In this document: positions 44,381 through 54,957 of the stretch, piece by piece
Layout of the letters: each line of letters starts with the position of its first letter
Numbering within the stretch: the stretch's first letter is position 1
Source of the DNA: Macrostomum hystrix
Taxonomy: Eukaryota > Platyhelminthes > Macrostomidae
Assembly: GCA_950097015.1 (NCBI GenBank)
Contig: CATNEN010000030.1
Span: 2,961,001 to 3,025,000, forward strand
Direction of reading: 5' to 3'
Length of the DNA: 64,000 nt
Notes under the pieces: generated by a model
What the model saw: the letters and a program-made list of their open reading frames with translations, nothing else
Told to the model about the DNA's origin: nothing
Databases searched by the model: none
Translations under genes and position numbers: made by a program

Positions 44381-46111
44381 TCAGCAAGTCGTCACCACCA
44401 TGACGGAGCTCCGGCTGCCGCCTAGTCGCTTCCTGGACCGCAGCTTCAGCGTGTGCTCTCCGTCGTCTGGCTCCCTGGAGACATCAGCCAAGGCTGGCTC
44501 CACGCCCTCTCCAATGCCTCCTCCTCCGTCGCTATCGTCGCCGCCGCTGCACAGGTAGCGAACAATCTGAATGATCAGGTCCATGATTTCAACAATCCAA
44601 ATGAGAGTCACTCCGATCCACATTGAGAACAGGCCGCCGACCTGGCTGAGAGTGCTTGGCAGGGTGCGCACCGCCTTCTCCTCGATCACCTTTACCATGT
44701 GATCCTTCTTGGCGATCTTCACAGTCAGGAAGCTGCGGCTCAGCAGGCTGTCCTCGTGCAGCCGTGCCGCCGCGCCGGACTCGCCCTTGCGCAGCGCCCG
44801 CCGGATTTCATCGTAGTGGTCGATGATCTCCTTGTAGTGGCCCAGCCGTCCGCGCTCGCTTCGGCGAAGCATCTCGGCGAAGTCCAGGTGAAACGAGTGC
44901 CTCGGCCACGCAGCCTGGGACACGATGGTCTCGTAGGTGTAGTGAAAGCACGGCTCTCCGCACTCATGGCCGCTGCTGTTGTGCGCGATGCTGTTGTAGC
45001 AGCGCGACGCTTTGGCCGCCCGATTCACATCTTCGGCGCTGACGTTGGCGATGCTGCCGAAGGCTTCGCACCTGCCGCGGTCTCGGCCGTCAAGGCCAGG
45101 TGGCACCGGCAGGGTGGCCGTGTAACATCCGCACTTATCCACAATGGCCGACTGCTTTCGAAGGCTGTCGCACAGGTGCGAGCTGTAGGCGAACTCCTCG
45201 CCAGACGCCACCCGCAGCCGGCTTGGCAGCTGGCCGCTGCACTGGCCCCACGGCTGCTCCAGGCGGTGCCAGGCGTTTGGCACGATCTTCACCTCGGTGA
45301 AGGTGCCCGGCATGACGTTGAAGCCATCCTTGCTGATGTCAGGGTAGGAGCCCTGCTCGTGCAGCACCAGGCGGGCGCCCCAGGCCAGGGTGTTGACGTC
45401 AACCATCATGCAGTCGATGCAATGCGCCTCTGTGGCTGAATAGTCCAGGAATACCTGCATCTCAGTGTAGATCACCTTGCTGGCGTACTCGGGCCTGATG
45501 ATGTACATGTAGCAGTTCAGGTGGTCCGGATGGTCGATTCGTCTCCAGGCGCCAATCTCGTGGCACAGGATGTGCCCAACTGGCGGCTCCTCGTTAGGCT
45601 TCAGCACCACGGCGAAGCACTTCGTGACCAGCTGGTCGATGCTGTGACCCAGCTCGGTGTAATTGAAGCTCCCGTCTGGCAGGTTGTTCCAGTAGTGCAG
45701 GTGGTTCAGCAGGCTGTTCTTGTATGGATCCGAGGTGCCATTGCTAGTGACAGTGATCAGGCCGTGCAGCGAGCGCCAGTACTTTCTGGGCGTCGGCCAG
45801 CCACGTTCGCGAATAATGGCTCGGCCCCGCCTGGACAGCGGGTTCTGATTGCACAGTGTGAAGCTGGGAAATGTGGCGCTCTGATCCACCCGGCTCCTCG
45901 GCTGCTGAATGGTGTCGAACTGTAGGTACTGGCGCACGATTTCATGCAGGTTCACTAGGCAGCCGATGAACAGTCCCGAGACGCAGGTGAGCCACATGAT
46001 TCGCACCCAGCCTTTGGCGCGCATTATCTGCGGAATCCCACGCAGCGAGGTGCGCGTGGCAAAGCTCACGAGGATGTGGCGCATGCTGCTTGGCCGCCTG
46101 ACCTGCCCCAT
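44381..46111 (-). CDS. DEG/ENaC-family sodium channel subunit, intronless
   Basis: A single exon of 576 aa from the ATG at 46111. Topology is that of degenerin/epithelial sodium channels: a short cytoplasmic N-terminus, TM1 (about 35-56, MWLTCVSGLFIGCLV), the post-TM1 block FPSFTLCNQNP (about 81-91), a large cysteine-rich extracellular loop (LCDSLRKQSAIVDKCGCY, HECGEPCFHYTYE), TM2 (about 491-517, GGLFSMWIGVTLIWIVEIMD) and a Gly/Ser-rich cytoplasmic tail. Subunits trimerise in the plasma membrane and pass Na+ in response to acid, peptide or mechanical cues; the stimulus cannot be read here. Oddity: the TM2 selectivity-filter site, normally Gly-x-Ser, reads Gly-Val-Thr. An upstream GTG in the same frame could add 11 residues, but ATG 46111 is preferred. 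TTGTCTCGCAG about 50 nt upstream looks like a splice acceptor for a leader. Confidence 0.93.
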   Translation of the reverse strand: MGQVRRPSSMRHILVSFATRTSLRGIPQIMRAKGWVRIMWLTCVSGLFIGCLVNLHEIVRQYLQFDTIQQPRSRVDQSATFPSFTLCNQNPLSRRGRAIIRERGWPTPRKYWRSLHGLITVTSNGTSDPYKNSLLNHLHYWNNLPDGSFNYTELGHSIDQLVTKCFAVVLKPNEEPPVGHILCHEIGAWRRIDHPDHLNCYMYIIRPEYASKVIYTEMQVFLDYSATEAHCIDCMMVDVNTLAWGARLVLHEQGSYPDISKDGFNVMPGTFTEVKIVPNAWHRLEQPWGQCSGQLPSRLRVASGEEFAYSSHLCDSLRKQSAIVDKCGCYTATLPVPPGLDGRDRGRCEAFGSIANVSAEDVNRAAKASRCYNSIAHNSSGHECGEPCFHYTYETIVSQAAWPRHSFHLDFAEMLRRSERGRLGHYKEIIDHYDEIRRALRKGESGAAARLHEDSLLSRSFLTVKIAKKDHMVKVIEEKAVRTLPSTLSQVGGLFSMWIGVTLIWIVEIMDLIIQIVRYLCSGGDDSDGGGGIGEGVEPALADVSREPDDGEHTLKLRSRKRLGGSRSSVMVVTTC

Positions 46112-46164
46112 CGCTGCCCGCAGCCCAGCTGTCTGCCAGTCCACTCACTGTCTGCGAGACAACT

Positions 46165-47039
46165 GCCTCTAGCTTAGCACCTCGAAGGTGAGCTTTCAGT
46201 CAAACTTAACTGAGCTCATCCGAGCCAATTTGAGGGCCCCGCAACCCGCCAACCCCCACCACCAACAACAATGTCTCCAATGGGAGAGCTCCTAGCCAAT
46301 CCTGTCTGATTCTCAATTCGCCCAGCAACTTGAGCATAAGCTCAGCCCCAACCCCTGACCGCTAGACTAATGGGCCAGGAGCGGAAGGACAGGAATCCGA
46401 TTTCCTGACGATGCAGCTTCAATGAGGCTGGAATAGGCTGAAAGAGGCTTCTGAGCATGCTAGAAAACTGGCAGCGTTAAAGTGCACGAGTACTTTATTG
46501 GCTGGCCTGTCGTACGCGAAAACTATACAGTTTTAAGTCCCCCCAATAAATTAGTCGCAAATCAACGGATTCATTTCCTGATGCTTTCCACTCCCCAGCT
46601 CCGAAGAATATTGAGCTTCCACAATGGACTGCTCCCACCTACTGTGGCACTTTTTTCTTTGTTAAACTGGCAGCCCTTCCTTTGCTACCGTAATTGCTTC
46701 CCGTGAGCTGCGCAACTTCCTCCCCATTGCATGGCCTCAGTGAGTCAACTCGGGTGAGGGGTGGGTGGTGAGGAAGCAGCGGGCTGAGGAACAGTATGCC
46801 AGATAAGTAAATATGGATCTATTCTCCTGTAAGGCGTCTTGGAGCTGTCTAAGGTCGGACAGGGCTGCTCAAAGTTTCAGTTTTAATGGGGCCGCTTCCT
46901 GCCGAGTCTCTAGGAGCATTAATGGAAAAATAAGTGCGTGTGGGAGCGTTGGGCAAATTGTTGAAGAAATATAGACAATCGAAGGAACAGCAAACGAAAA
47001 TAAATAAAAAACTCTCTATTATAATAATTATACATTAAG
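46165..47039. other. upstream region of the DEG/ENaC gene
   Basis: Unique non-coding DNA between the channel start and the 25-bp array. Promoter elements cannot be assigned. Confidence 0.4.
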
Positions 47040-48100
47040 GCATTAACAGAATCGAAGCAGGAGGCATTAACAGAATCGAAGCAGGAGGCAGAGGACATGC
47101 AGAATCGAAGCAGGAGGCAGAGGACAGAATCGAAGCAGGAGGCAGAGGACAGAATCGAAGCAGGAGGCAGAGGACAGAATCGAAGCAGGAGGCAGAGGAC
47201 AGAATCGAAGCAGGAGGCAGAGGACAGAATCGAAGCAGGAGGCAGAGGACAGAATCGAAGCAGGAGGCAGAGGACAGAATCGAAGCAGGAGGCAGAGGAC
47301 AGAATCGAAGCAGGAGGCAGAGGACAGAATCGAAGCAGGAGGCAGAGGACAGAATCGAAGCAGGAGGCAGAGGACAGAATCGAAGCAGGAGGCAGAGGAC
47401 ATGCAGAATCGAAGCAGGAGGCATAGGACATGCAGAATCGAAGCAGGAGGCAAAGGATAGAATCGAAGCAGAAGGCAGAGTACAGAATCGAAGCAGAAGG
47501 CAGAGGACAGAATCGAAGCAGGAGGCAGAGGACATGCAGAATCGAAGCAGGAGGCAAAGGATAGAATCGAAGCAGAAGGCAGAGGACAGAATCGAAGCAG
47601 GAGGCAGAGGACATGCAGAATCGAAGCAGGAGGCAGAGGACATGCAGAATCGAAGCAGGAGACAGAGGACAGAATCGAAGCAGAAGGCAGAGGACAGAAT
47701 CGAAGCAGGAGGCAGAGGACATGCAGAATCGAAGCAGGAGGCAGAGGACATGCAGAATCGAAGCAGGAGACAGAGGACAGAATCGAAGCAGAAGGCAGAG
47801 GACAGAATCGAAGCAGGAGGCAGTGGACAGAATCGAAGCAGGAGGCAGAGGACAGAATCGAAGCAGGAGGCAGAGGACATGCAGAATCGAAGCAGGAGGC
47901 AGAGGACATGCAGAATCGAAGCAGGAGACAGAGGACAGAATCGAAGCAGGAAGCAGAGGACAGAATCGAAGCAGGAGGCAGAGGACAGAATCGAAGCAGG
48001 AGGCAGAATCGAAGCAGGAGGCAGAGGACATCCAGAATCGAAGCAGGAAGCAGAGAACAGAATCGAAGCAGGAAGGAGAGGTCAGAATCGAAGCAGGAGC
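47040..48100. repeat. 25-bp minisatellite upstream of the DEG/ENaC gene
   Basis: About 41 units with a period of 25, containing GGCAGAGGACAGAATCGAAG and CAGGA. A 29-bp variant carries an extra CATG (GGACATGCAGAATCG). The left half is almost homogeneous and the right half mixed. Frames are open on both strands (for example QNRSRRQRTESKQEAED); not a gene. Confidence 0.94.
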
Positions 48101-48355
48101 AAAAAAAAGCACAAACGGCGAAAAGATTGGTTTAATCGGTTTATGTTTCCAAGGCGTGTGAAACGGTCAGAATGTCACTGGTGGCTTCTGTTTGTCCTGT
48201 CCCCTTACGATGGAAGGAATACTTAATCTCAGTGCTACATCAGTTCCATTTTCTATGCTTCTCTAAATCTTTTAGAATGTATTCGCCCAGTCACATCAGA
48301 ATGTGATTCCCCCAAGCACTATAAACCCTGCATCTTTGCTTTAGCGTAGTAAACA

Positions 48356-48520
48356 ATGATCTTTCTGTCGCTAAAGGCCTCAGTAAAAATCGTTGTCATT
48401 TTTCTTTCCATCGCGTGGTCGGTGATGTCGCCAGCCGCTGAGATCCCACACACGGCACGGCTATCGGGCTCTTGTTCAACTGGGAGTTGGGTCAAGCCTT
48501 TCCCTCATCGCATTATCTAG
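48356..48520 (+). CDS. candidate small secreted protein or signal-peptide exon
   Basis: A 54-codon frame begins MIFLSLKASVKIVVIFLSIA: a short basic region, a hydrophobic core and a small-residue stretch (MSPAAE) resembling a signal peptide. It may be a small secreted peptide. Alternatively it is the missing first exon of the cysteine-rich protein at 50286: a donor-like TCG|GTGATG at about 48422 is in phase 0, matching that exon. It could also be chance; no homology recognised. Confidence 0.25.
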   Translation: MIFLSLKASVKIVVIFLSIAWSVMSPAAEIPHTARLSGSCSTGSWVKPFPHRII

Positions 48521-48524
48521 CAGC

Positions 48525-50285
48525 TTTCGCACCACGACCAATGCTAAATGCGCCAGAGTGGCTATCGGCTCTCTTGTGTGCGAGTGAATTATTGATGTCC
48601 TGGGGATTTTGATCCAGGTCTCAAGACGTCTGCGGCCCTAGTGGCAGTATGTGGCCAGTATATATTGCAGCGGCACGAAAATTGGCAGCAGGGGCGCATC
48701 ATCAATAACGCCCTAATTGTCATCATTCGCGCCTTCTTTTTATGCCTGCGTTTTGGCTCTCAACAGTAGACATTAACACCTGCGGCCTGCGAGCCAGCGT
48801 ACAGCGCGCAATTTCTGCTGCTGTTGCTTGATCCAGCCTGTATTCTATTTCAGTCCCTAATACTAGTACATGCTTTTAAGCTATGTTAATTGCTAGAAAA
48901 GTGGCATAGATAAAAGTTCGAGTAAATAAACGCCAATTTCTTTGGCAAAATAAAGCAAATCTTATATTTGGGATTTTATGATCAAGTAAAATTTTGGAAA
49001 TAAATTTGAGCGAATGGTGAAATATCCATATAAATATAATATAATTTCTCCCAGCATATATATTTGTTTCTTTTTAGTCTGCATGAAAATAAACGCCTAC
49101 ACTTAACACGCTAAAATTCTAATGCTAATTGTCTGTGCGAGCTCGTATTTACAGCCTGATTGCTAAGGTGTTTGTATTCGGGTATGGATAAATAATTTTG
49201 TTTTATGTCGGAAGCTTGTGGTGCAAGGTCATCGAAAATATATACATAAAAAACTATTTTAGTTGTTTAGAGCTGCAGAGGTTCGGAAATTAGTCATTTG
49301 TATTTTTTGCTACATTTTTGTTTTACTGCTTAATATTGACACTGCCGACAAATATTTAACCTCACAAATCAGGCAATAAATATCCTTTCAGTAGTAAGAG
49401 AAGCCATTCTTCTTTTCAACCGGTCAAGTAAAAAGCGTTCACTTACATGATATTTTTTGCCGAATCTAGTCACTCAGTACCTCTAGAATGTCTGCAGGAG
49501 TATCGACGTCTATTAACGTAAGTTAACTACGCTTAATTATTATGCAGAATGAAATGAATGAATGAAAAGAAAACGCTTAATTATTATGCAGAATGAAATG
49601 AATGAATGAAAAGAATGAATGAATGAAATATTCATTTATTCAAAAAATTTCAATATAGTTGTTTTATTTTCATGCTTAACATGCCACTAATACTTGTAGT
49701 ATATATTAAATATCAACTTTTCAATATCCAATCAAATCAATCTTATCTCAATAAAATTAGATTATTGTATCTAATAAATTAAACTTCATACTCCAGATGT
49801 CATATGAAGTAGCAAAAATAAGCAGAAGTATACGCATTACAATGAAACGCATTAAAAAAATTGTTGTCGGATAAGTAAAACATACTTAAGACTTACCTAC
49901 AACGTCGATGCCATTGTACGAAGAAAGCGAAGAAAGCTATTCATAAAGTAATATAGTTATAAAGCAATAAATTTAATTTTCTTTGCTAGCTAAAAGGACT
50001 ATAGTTAGCAATTGTTAGAAAAAGTGTTGTCGATAATTTGTATATATTCATATATCTTTAAAACTTTAGTTTAGTATCTTGATTTTGATGGTTAAAAGAT
50101 GCATATTCCATTTTATGCATCCTAAATAGTTTAATTACACTTACATAAATATATAATAATAATACTTTGTCTCGCATTAAAAGACGAATTTCTAAAAAGG
50201 CTATGAAAGAAAACATACAGAAAGAAATCTTAAGTATTATGCTTCATAAATATATAGCGTTCCGCGCCTGCTGAAATATTTTTAG
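48525..50285. other. long AT-rich region, no gene recognised
   Basis: No minisatellite, in contrast to other gene-proximal DNA in the window. A duplicated stretch CGCTTAATTATTATGCAG with GAATGAAATGAATGAATG runs occurs at 49505-49630. It may be the first intron of the downstream cysteine-rich gene. Confidence 0.45.
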
Positions 50286-51083
50286 CTGGACCTGTTCAAC
50301 CCGACTTCGGCACAGCAAAGCCGAGCCCGCCTCACCTACGCTATCAACCTGTTCGACGTGCTGCCCCTTCCGGCACTGCTAGTCATTGTGTTCCTAGTCT
50401 ACTCTGCTGTACTGCTTCTATTCCGCTTCCTGGCTTACAGGGTGGTCAGCGGCGCCGGCCAGCCCAGCAGCCAGCCCAGCGGCTCCGGACCGCTCCGCGC
50501 CTGCTGCATCTGCTGCATGTCCTGCGCTGACGCCTGCGACTGCTGCGACAGTCGCGGCACTTTGGCCGGCTGCGCCAATGGCGTCTGTCCGCATCGACGC
50601 AGCGGCGTCAAGAGCTCGGACTTCATGCTCTGCCACAGCTGTGGGGTGAGGCCTTCTCACTGCCCACCTACATCTTAAACACTTTCCTAACTCTTAACTG
50701 ACTTCATTAAAATTACCTCACTGTCACTCTCCTGTAACCCGATTGTCACTCTCGTGTAACCTCACTGTCACTCTCCTGTAACCCGATTGTCACTCTCGTG
50801 TAACCTCACTGTCACTCTCCTGTAACCCGATTGTCACTCTCGTGTAACCTCACTGTCACTCTCCTGTAACCCGATATTCACTCTCGTGTAACCTCACTGT
50901 CACTCTCTTGTAACCCTATTGTCACTCTCTTGTAGCCTCACTGTCAGACGCGTTTTTTTTTTGCAGCGCACCAGCGTTGATTGCTGCGATGCTGACTGCG
51001 ACGACTGTCTGTGCTTCTGCTTCGAGTGCAAGTTCCGGCCGCGCGGACCAGCTCTGATAGGCAGGCAGGAGCAGCTTGACTGA
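50286..51083 (+). CDS. cysteine-rich single-pass membrane protein, 5' end missing
   Basis: Two exons, 50286-50645 and 50967-51083, join in phase 0 and give 158 residues to a TGA. The first exon opens directly after a TATTTTTAG acceptor and has no in-frame ATG, so at least one upstream exon is missing. The protein has a leucine-rich transmembrane helix (about residues 30-52 of this fragment, PLPALLVIVFLVYSAVLLLF) and then a very cysteine-rich region: ACCICCMSC, ACDCCDS, CANGVCPH, LCHSC and, in exon 2, DCCDADCDDCLCFCFECKF. The Cys clusters suggest metal binding, disulfides or palmitoylation next to the membrane. Its end faintly recalls the I-mfa (MDFI) cysteine-rich domain, but I would not assign it. 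Strong exon codon bias and clean splice sites make it a real gene. Confidence 0.75.
50717..50945. repeat. 44-bp (2 x 22) minisatellite in the intron of the cysteine-rich gene
   Basis: Alternating TCACTGTCACTCTCCTGTAA and CCGATTGTCACTCTCGTGTA units, about five dimers. It ends about 15 bp before the polypyrimidine tract of the next exon. Confidence 0.92.
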
Positions 51084-51678
51084 GCACTGATCTCAGGGAC
51101 AATGGGTGGCTGTTACAGGGAAATGGCCTGGCGGTTTTCTGTTAGTCATTGTTGATAGGCTTATAAGCATAACGAAATCACAGGATGCATATGCCTCTTC
51201 GTAACAGCATTAGCATATAGTATAAAGTCAGATATTACTTTTTGTTACAGTTGGTGGCTTCTTTTCTAGTCCAACAATGTCCAACATTTAAATACTACTT
51301 TCGACTAGCCATTTTTTGTTCTGGCTACTAAGAGTAGGCAGGTAAGGCAGTAGGCAGAAAAGCGGAATAGTATCTTGCATACTTGAATTGATTGTCGGAT
51401 TCAGTAATTGATTTTTTCGAGTTTTTTTCTTAGCTTAAAGTAGTTTTCTATTTGATTTTGCAATGTGAAGCGTTTTTGCTTGTGGTTGATTACTAGTCGT
51501 TTATTTTCACAACAAAATAAATACTAGAGAATACAATTTGCATGATTTTTAATGCTGTGCAATACTTTATTAGTCCTGATTTCTACTACATGTTATAGTT
51601 ATGTAGCTTTATGTTACTTAGGGTGAATCAGAAGTTTAAAATGCTTTATACAAAACACTAAAAATAGCAATTGTGTGA
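51084..51678. other. 3' flank of the cysteine-rich gene
   Basis: AT-rich non-coding DNA holding the presumed 3' UTR. Nothing else seen. Confidence 0.4.
51516..51521 (+). promoter_or_regulatory. candidate poly(A) signal for the cysteine-rich gene
   Basis: AATAAA 433 nt after the stop codon. Confidence 0.4.
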
Positions 51679-51905
51679 GGGGTCGGTGGCAGAGCGCTCT
51701 AACGCGTTCGCCTCTCGCACCAAGGTCCCTGAGCTCGATTCCGCGGCGAGGCCACATTCGTTTGAGAGAGAAGGCTTGGGGGGCTTGCCGTGCAGTTTAA
51801 GCCATTGGCCAGCCTCCAAGGCACAGTGAGATTGCAGACTGCCTGACGATGAGAAAGTCAGGGCAGATGAGCATACCTATTTGAGCGTGTGCCTGCGTTT
51901 GCTTT
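51679..51905 (+). mobile_element. tRNA-derived SINE, family B, 3'-truncated
   Basis: Starts GGGGTCGGTGGCAGAGCG, has the B box AGCTCGATTCC, and continues through CTGCCTGACGATGAGAAAGT. It stops near GTGTGCCTGCG without the usual tail, so it is truncated. The copy also lacks part of the body after GAGGCCACATT. Confidence 0.8.
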
Positions 51906-52139
51906 GGAATTTTCCACGCGAGTGTAATGCGTTTGTCTGTATGGCTTTCTTGTCTTCTGCAATGCCTCTCAAACAGGTCTGCCTCATGCTGTTCTGTAGC
52001 TTTACTTTGCTCTCCTCTCTCTAGTAAATTTTATTTCCTCCACAGCAACATGACAATCTTCTTTCTCACCATCCTCTGCTCCTTTATCACCTTATGTCTC
52101 TGACGCAAAACGAAACACCTCTTCTTATACTACTGATCA
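51906..52139. other. unique spacer
   Basis: No gene or element recognised between the SINE and the pyrimidine-rich repeat. Confidence 0.35.
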
Positions 52140-52565
52140 TTCTCTATCGATTGCCATTTTCTGTATCTCATTTCCTCTCTCCATTCTCTCATCTCTCTCA
52201 TCTCATCTTTCTCATCTCATGTCTCTCATCTCTCTCATCTCATGTCTCTAATCTCTCTCATCTCTTGTCTCTCATCTTATGTCTCTAATCTTTCTCATCT
52301 CCTCTCTCTCATCTCACGTCTCTAATCTCTCTCATCTCCTCTCTCTCATCTCGTCTCTCATCTCCTCTCTCTTATCTTATCTCATCTCTTTCATCTCCCC
52401 CTCTCATTTCTCCTCTAATTTCTCTCCTCTCATTTCTCCTCTCATTTCTCCTCTCATTTCTCCTCTCTCATTTCTCCTCTCATTTCTGCTCTTTCATCTC
52501 TCCTCTCTCTCATCTCATCTCTCTCATCTCATCTCATCTCATCTCTCCTCTCTCCACTCCGCTCT
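52140..52565. repeat. CTCATCTCT pyrimidine-rich repeat
   Basis: Irregular units of TCTCTCATCTCAT and TTTCTCCTCTCA, nearly free of G on the top strand, like the block at 12515-13312 but different in unit. Confidence 0.88.
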
Positions 52566-53239
52566 CATTAGTGGTTGGAAATGGAATTGAAATGATTTTA
52601 ATGCAAACAATCAAGGTAAATGATTTTTGTGATGCCTAAATACACCTACATGTATTTATATAATGGATTTTAGTGCCATCAAAACTGTTCACAAGGTAAA
52701 GTATATTTTGAACTTTGAAGATCAAGTTGAACTTTGCGAATGTACAGCGTTTGTGCACAAAAAAGCATACAACATTTAGAAATAAAAATAGTAGGCGAAT
52801 GGTTCACTGCTAGTTGAGAATGGAAAGTATTAAGTAAATTATTAAGTCAAATTTATAACAAACTGTATGCATACGTATGAAATTATTTGAAATCAGGCCG
52901 GATCAAAGGCAATAATTTGACGTTGTTTCCATCTATGAGTGAGTAAATAAACTGAGAAAGACTAGGTTAAATAATTTACGACTCATAACGAGTAAAATAA
53001 GATAGTTCAAATCAATATTGTATAGTTAGCTCTGCCCACTAGAGTAAAAAAAGTAAAAATTGAAAGCTAAAATTAAATATAACCTGCATTAAGTTGAGTG
53101 CAAGACCGCGCTAAATGGTTAGAAAGTATACTGCTCAAAGAGCCAGTATGCTAATATTTACCACCAGTCAATCAGTATTCAATGGACGAGAAAACAGTAG
53201 TTAGAAAAAAAAACCAGAAAAATATTTATGTGTTCATCG
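52566..53239. other. AT-rich intergenic DNA
   Basis: No gene or element recognised. Confidence 0.4.
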
Positions 53240-53415
53240 GTTCTCGGCCAATCAGCGATCAGAAGAGGAGTGAGTGTGTGCGTGGATTGGTTATCGGCCA
53301 ATCAGCGATCAGAAGAGGAGTGAATGTGTGCGTGGATTGGTTATCTATCGGCCAATCAGCGATCAGACGAGGAGTGAGTGTAAGGATTAGTCTTGGCCAA
53401 TCAGCGATCGGTTAG
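53240..53415. repeat. 50-54 bp repeat carrying CCAAT boxes
   Basis: Three to four copies of a unit containing CGGCCAATCAGCGATCAGA and GAGGAGTGAGTGTG. Each unit carries GGCCAATCAG, a perfect match to the NF-Y (CCAAT-box) consensus. It lies just 3' of the minus-strand gene at 53450. Confidence 0.88.
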
Positions 53416-53449
53416 CTAGTGGGTTAGTGAGTGGGCATTCGAGCCAGTA

Positions 53450-54378
53450 CTATCGCGGTCCCAGCCGGTAGCCTTCCTCCTCAAAGCCGTGGTGAACGCG
53501 GAATTCGTACTTCTGCTTCTGGGTCTCGAATCTCTCCATCTTCTCCTCGAGTTCGTTCTCGGATTCGCTTTCCAACGTGGCAGAAAAGACGGCCCCGATT
53601 ACGCCGGCGCACTTAGAGCGTCTTTTGTGCACTGGCCAGGTGTCCTTCTCACTACAGCCGCAGCCGCAGCTACAGTGGTACACTTTCTGTGGCCTGAGAT
53701 TGCAGGGTATGTACCCTGGAAGAGTGTCAGCTGTGGACGGTATTGAATACGGGAAGCTTTTTGAAGTATAAATTCTCAAAGGCCAAACACCAAACATACG
53801 CTCGTAAAAAAATCTAGCAAATCGGTAATGAGGGATAACATCGGTAATGCCGAGCCAACAGCTAGGCATCAGATGAATCAGCGGAGGAAGGTTGATGTTC
53901 CAGGTCCCAGCCAATTGGCAATCAGAGGGAGGAGGATAGTTCGTGTTCTTATGCCTAGCCAATCAGCAATCAGAGGAGGAAGGTTGATGTTTCAGGTCCC
54001 AGCCAATTGGCAATCAGAGGGAGGAGGATAGTTCGTGTTCTTATGCCTAGCCAATCAGCAATCAGAGGAGGAAGGTTGTTGTTCCTGGTCCCAGCCAATC
54101 AGCAGTCACTAGGAAGCAAGATGTGTCCAGCAGATTAACAAACACGGGTTTAGCAAAAAATTTTGGAGAAGTTTCTCGCAATTGTTGAGCACAAACCCAC
54201 ATCTTCTTCGTTGCCTCTTGGTTAGTTTAGATTTCGAATGCTTTCTTGTTGACTTAGTATCATGAGGCTCGTCGGGTTCGTCCACGTCAGCGGCTGCGGC
54301 AGCAGCGGCAGCTCCTGGCTGCTCCTCGATGACATCGCTGTCTTTAGCAGTCGAGCTTCGCTCGTCCTCTTCATTCAT
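53450..54378 (-). CDS. two-exon protein of unknown function, charged and Cys-containing
   Basis: Exon 1 runs from the ATG at 54378 to about 54201 and exon 2 from about 53715 to the TAG at 53450, giving about 147 aa. An equally in-frame alternative uses donor 54197 and acceptor 53693. The first exon encodes an acidic start (MNEEDERSSTAKDSD), an Ala run (eight residues), then DEPDEPHD and a basic stretch (RKHSKSKLTKRQRRR). The second has HCSCGCGCSEKDTW, KRRSKCAG, an acidic amphipathic helix (ESESENELEEKMERFETQKQ) and ends GYRLGPR. The basic stretch could be a nuclear localisation signal and the Cys cluster a metal site. I do not recognise the family. The intron contains a CCAAT-box repeat. Confidence 0.55.
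53865..54110. repeat. 91-92 bp repeat carrying CCAAT boxes, in the intron of the 53450-54378 gene
   Basis: About 2.7 copies of a compound unit with AGCCAATCAGCAATCAGAGG, GGAAGGTTGATGTT, CCCAGCCAATTGGCAATCAG and GTTCGTGTTCTTATGCC. Each full unit holds two CCAAT motifs. Confidence 0.88.
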
Positions 54379-54957
54379 GTCGCTGTGTTCTGCTCACCTT
54401 CGACGAAATTTCCTGTCCCGAGTTGTTGTTAAGCGCGGGGCCAGCAATCTCTGCCTAATAAACCTACACTCTGTGAGTCTGTGACCCACATTCCCTGTCC
54501 CTCTCTACCATTGAAGCATGTCATCAACTTATTTATTTCGTTTCTAGCAGCCAGCATTGTGGGGCCGCGTACAGTCACTACTTGCACATTAGACAGCGTT
54601 CATTTTCATGCCCAGACAGCCGGTCTATACTTAAGCCAATTGTGCTGAAATTTAACTTACTTTGGGCTCAAGGTAAGCCGCGCATTTTTAGGTACTAAAA
54701 TATTTTATTTTAAAAGATGTATTATTTAAATCAACTAAACGAAGTTCCACTTCTATTTTATTTTTATTTGTGGATAAGTGTAGTCATTTCTGCATTTTGT
54801 GATCTATTTCTTAGAAAAACTAAATTTAAGAAGAGGAATTCGAAGTGTCAAAGTGTCTGGTTCCATTTTTAAACGGTTTAGACAGTTTGGATAATCTACT
54901 TACTACTTAATAATATCATCGTAAGTAGTATAATAAATATATTTCGAAAAATAATGA
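54379..54957. other. 5' flank of the minus-strand unknown gene
   Basis: Unique AT-rich DNA. No promoter element assigned. Confidence 0.4.

Noticed and set aside
44699-45439. Plus-strand frame of 246 codons
   Set aside because: Antisense shadow of the DEG/ENaC coding exon.
47040-48226. Repeat proteins rich in Arg/Gln/Glu (plus) or CFDSVLCLLLRF (minus)
   Set aside because: Frames of a 25/29-bp minisatellite, open in several phases of both strands.
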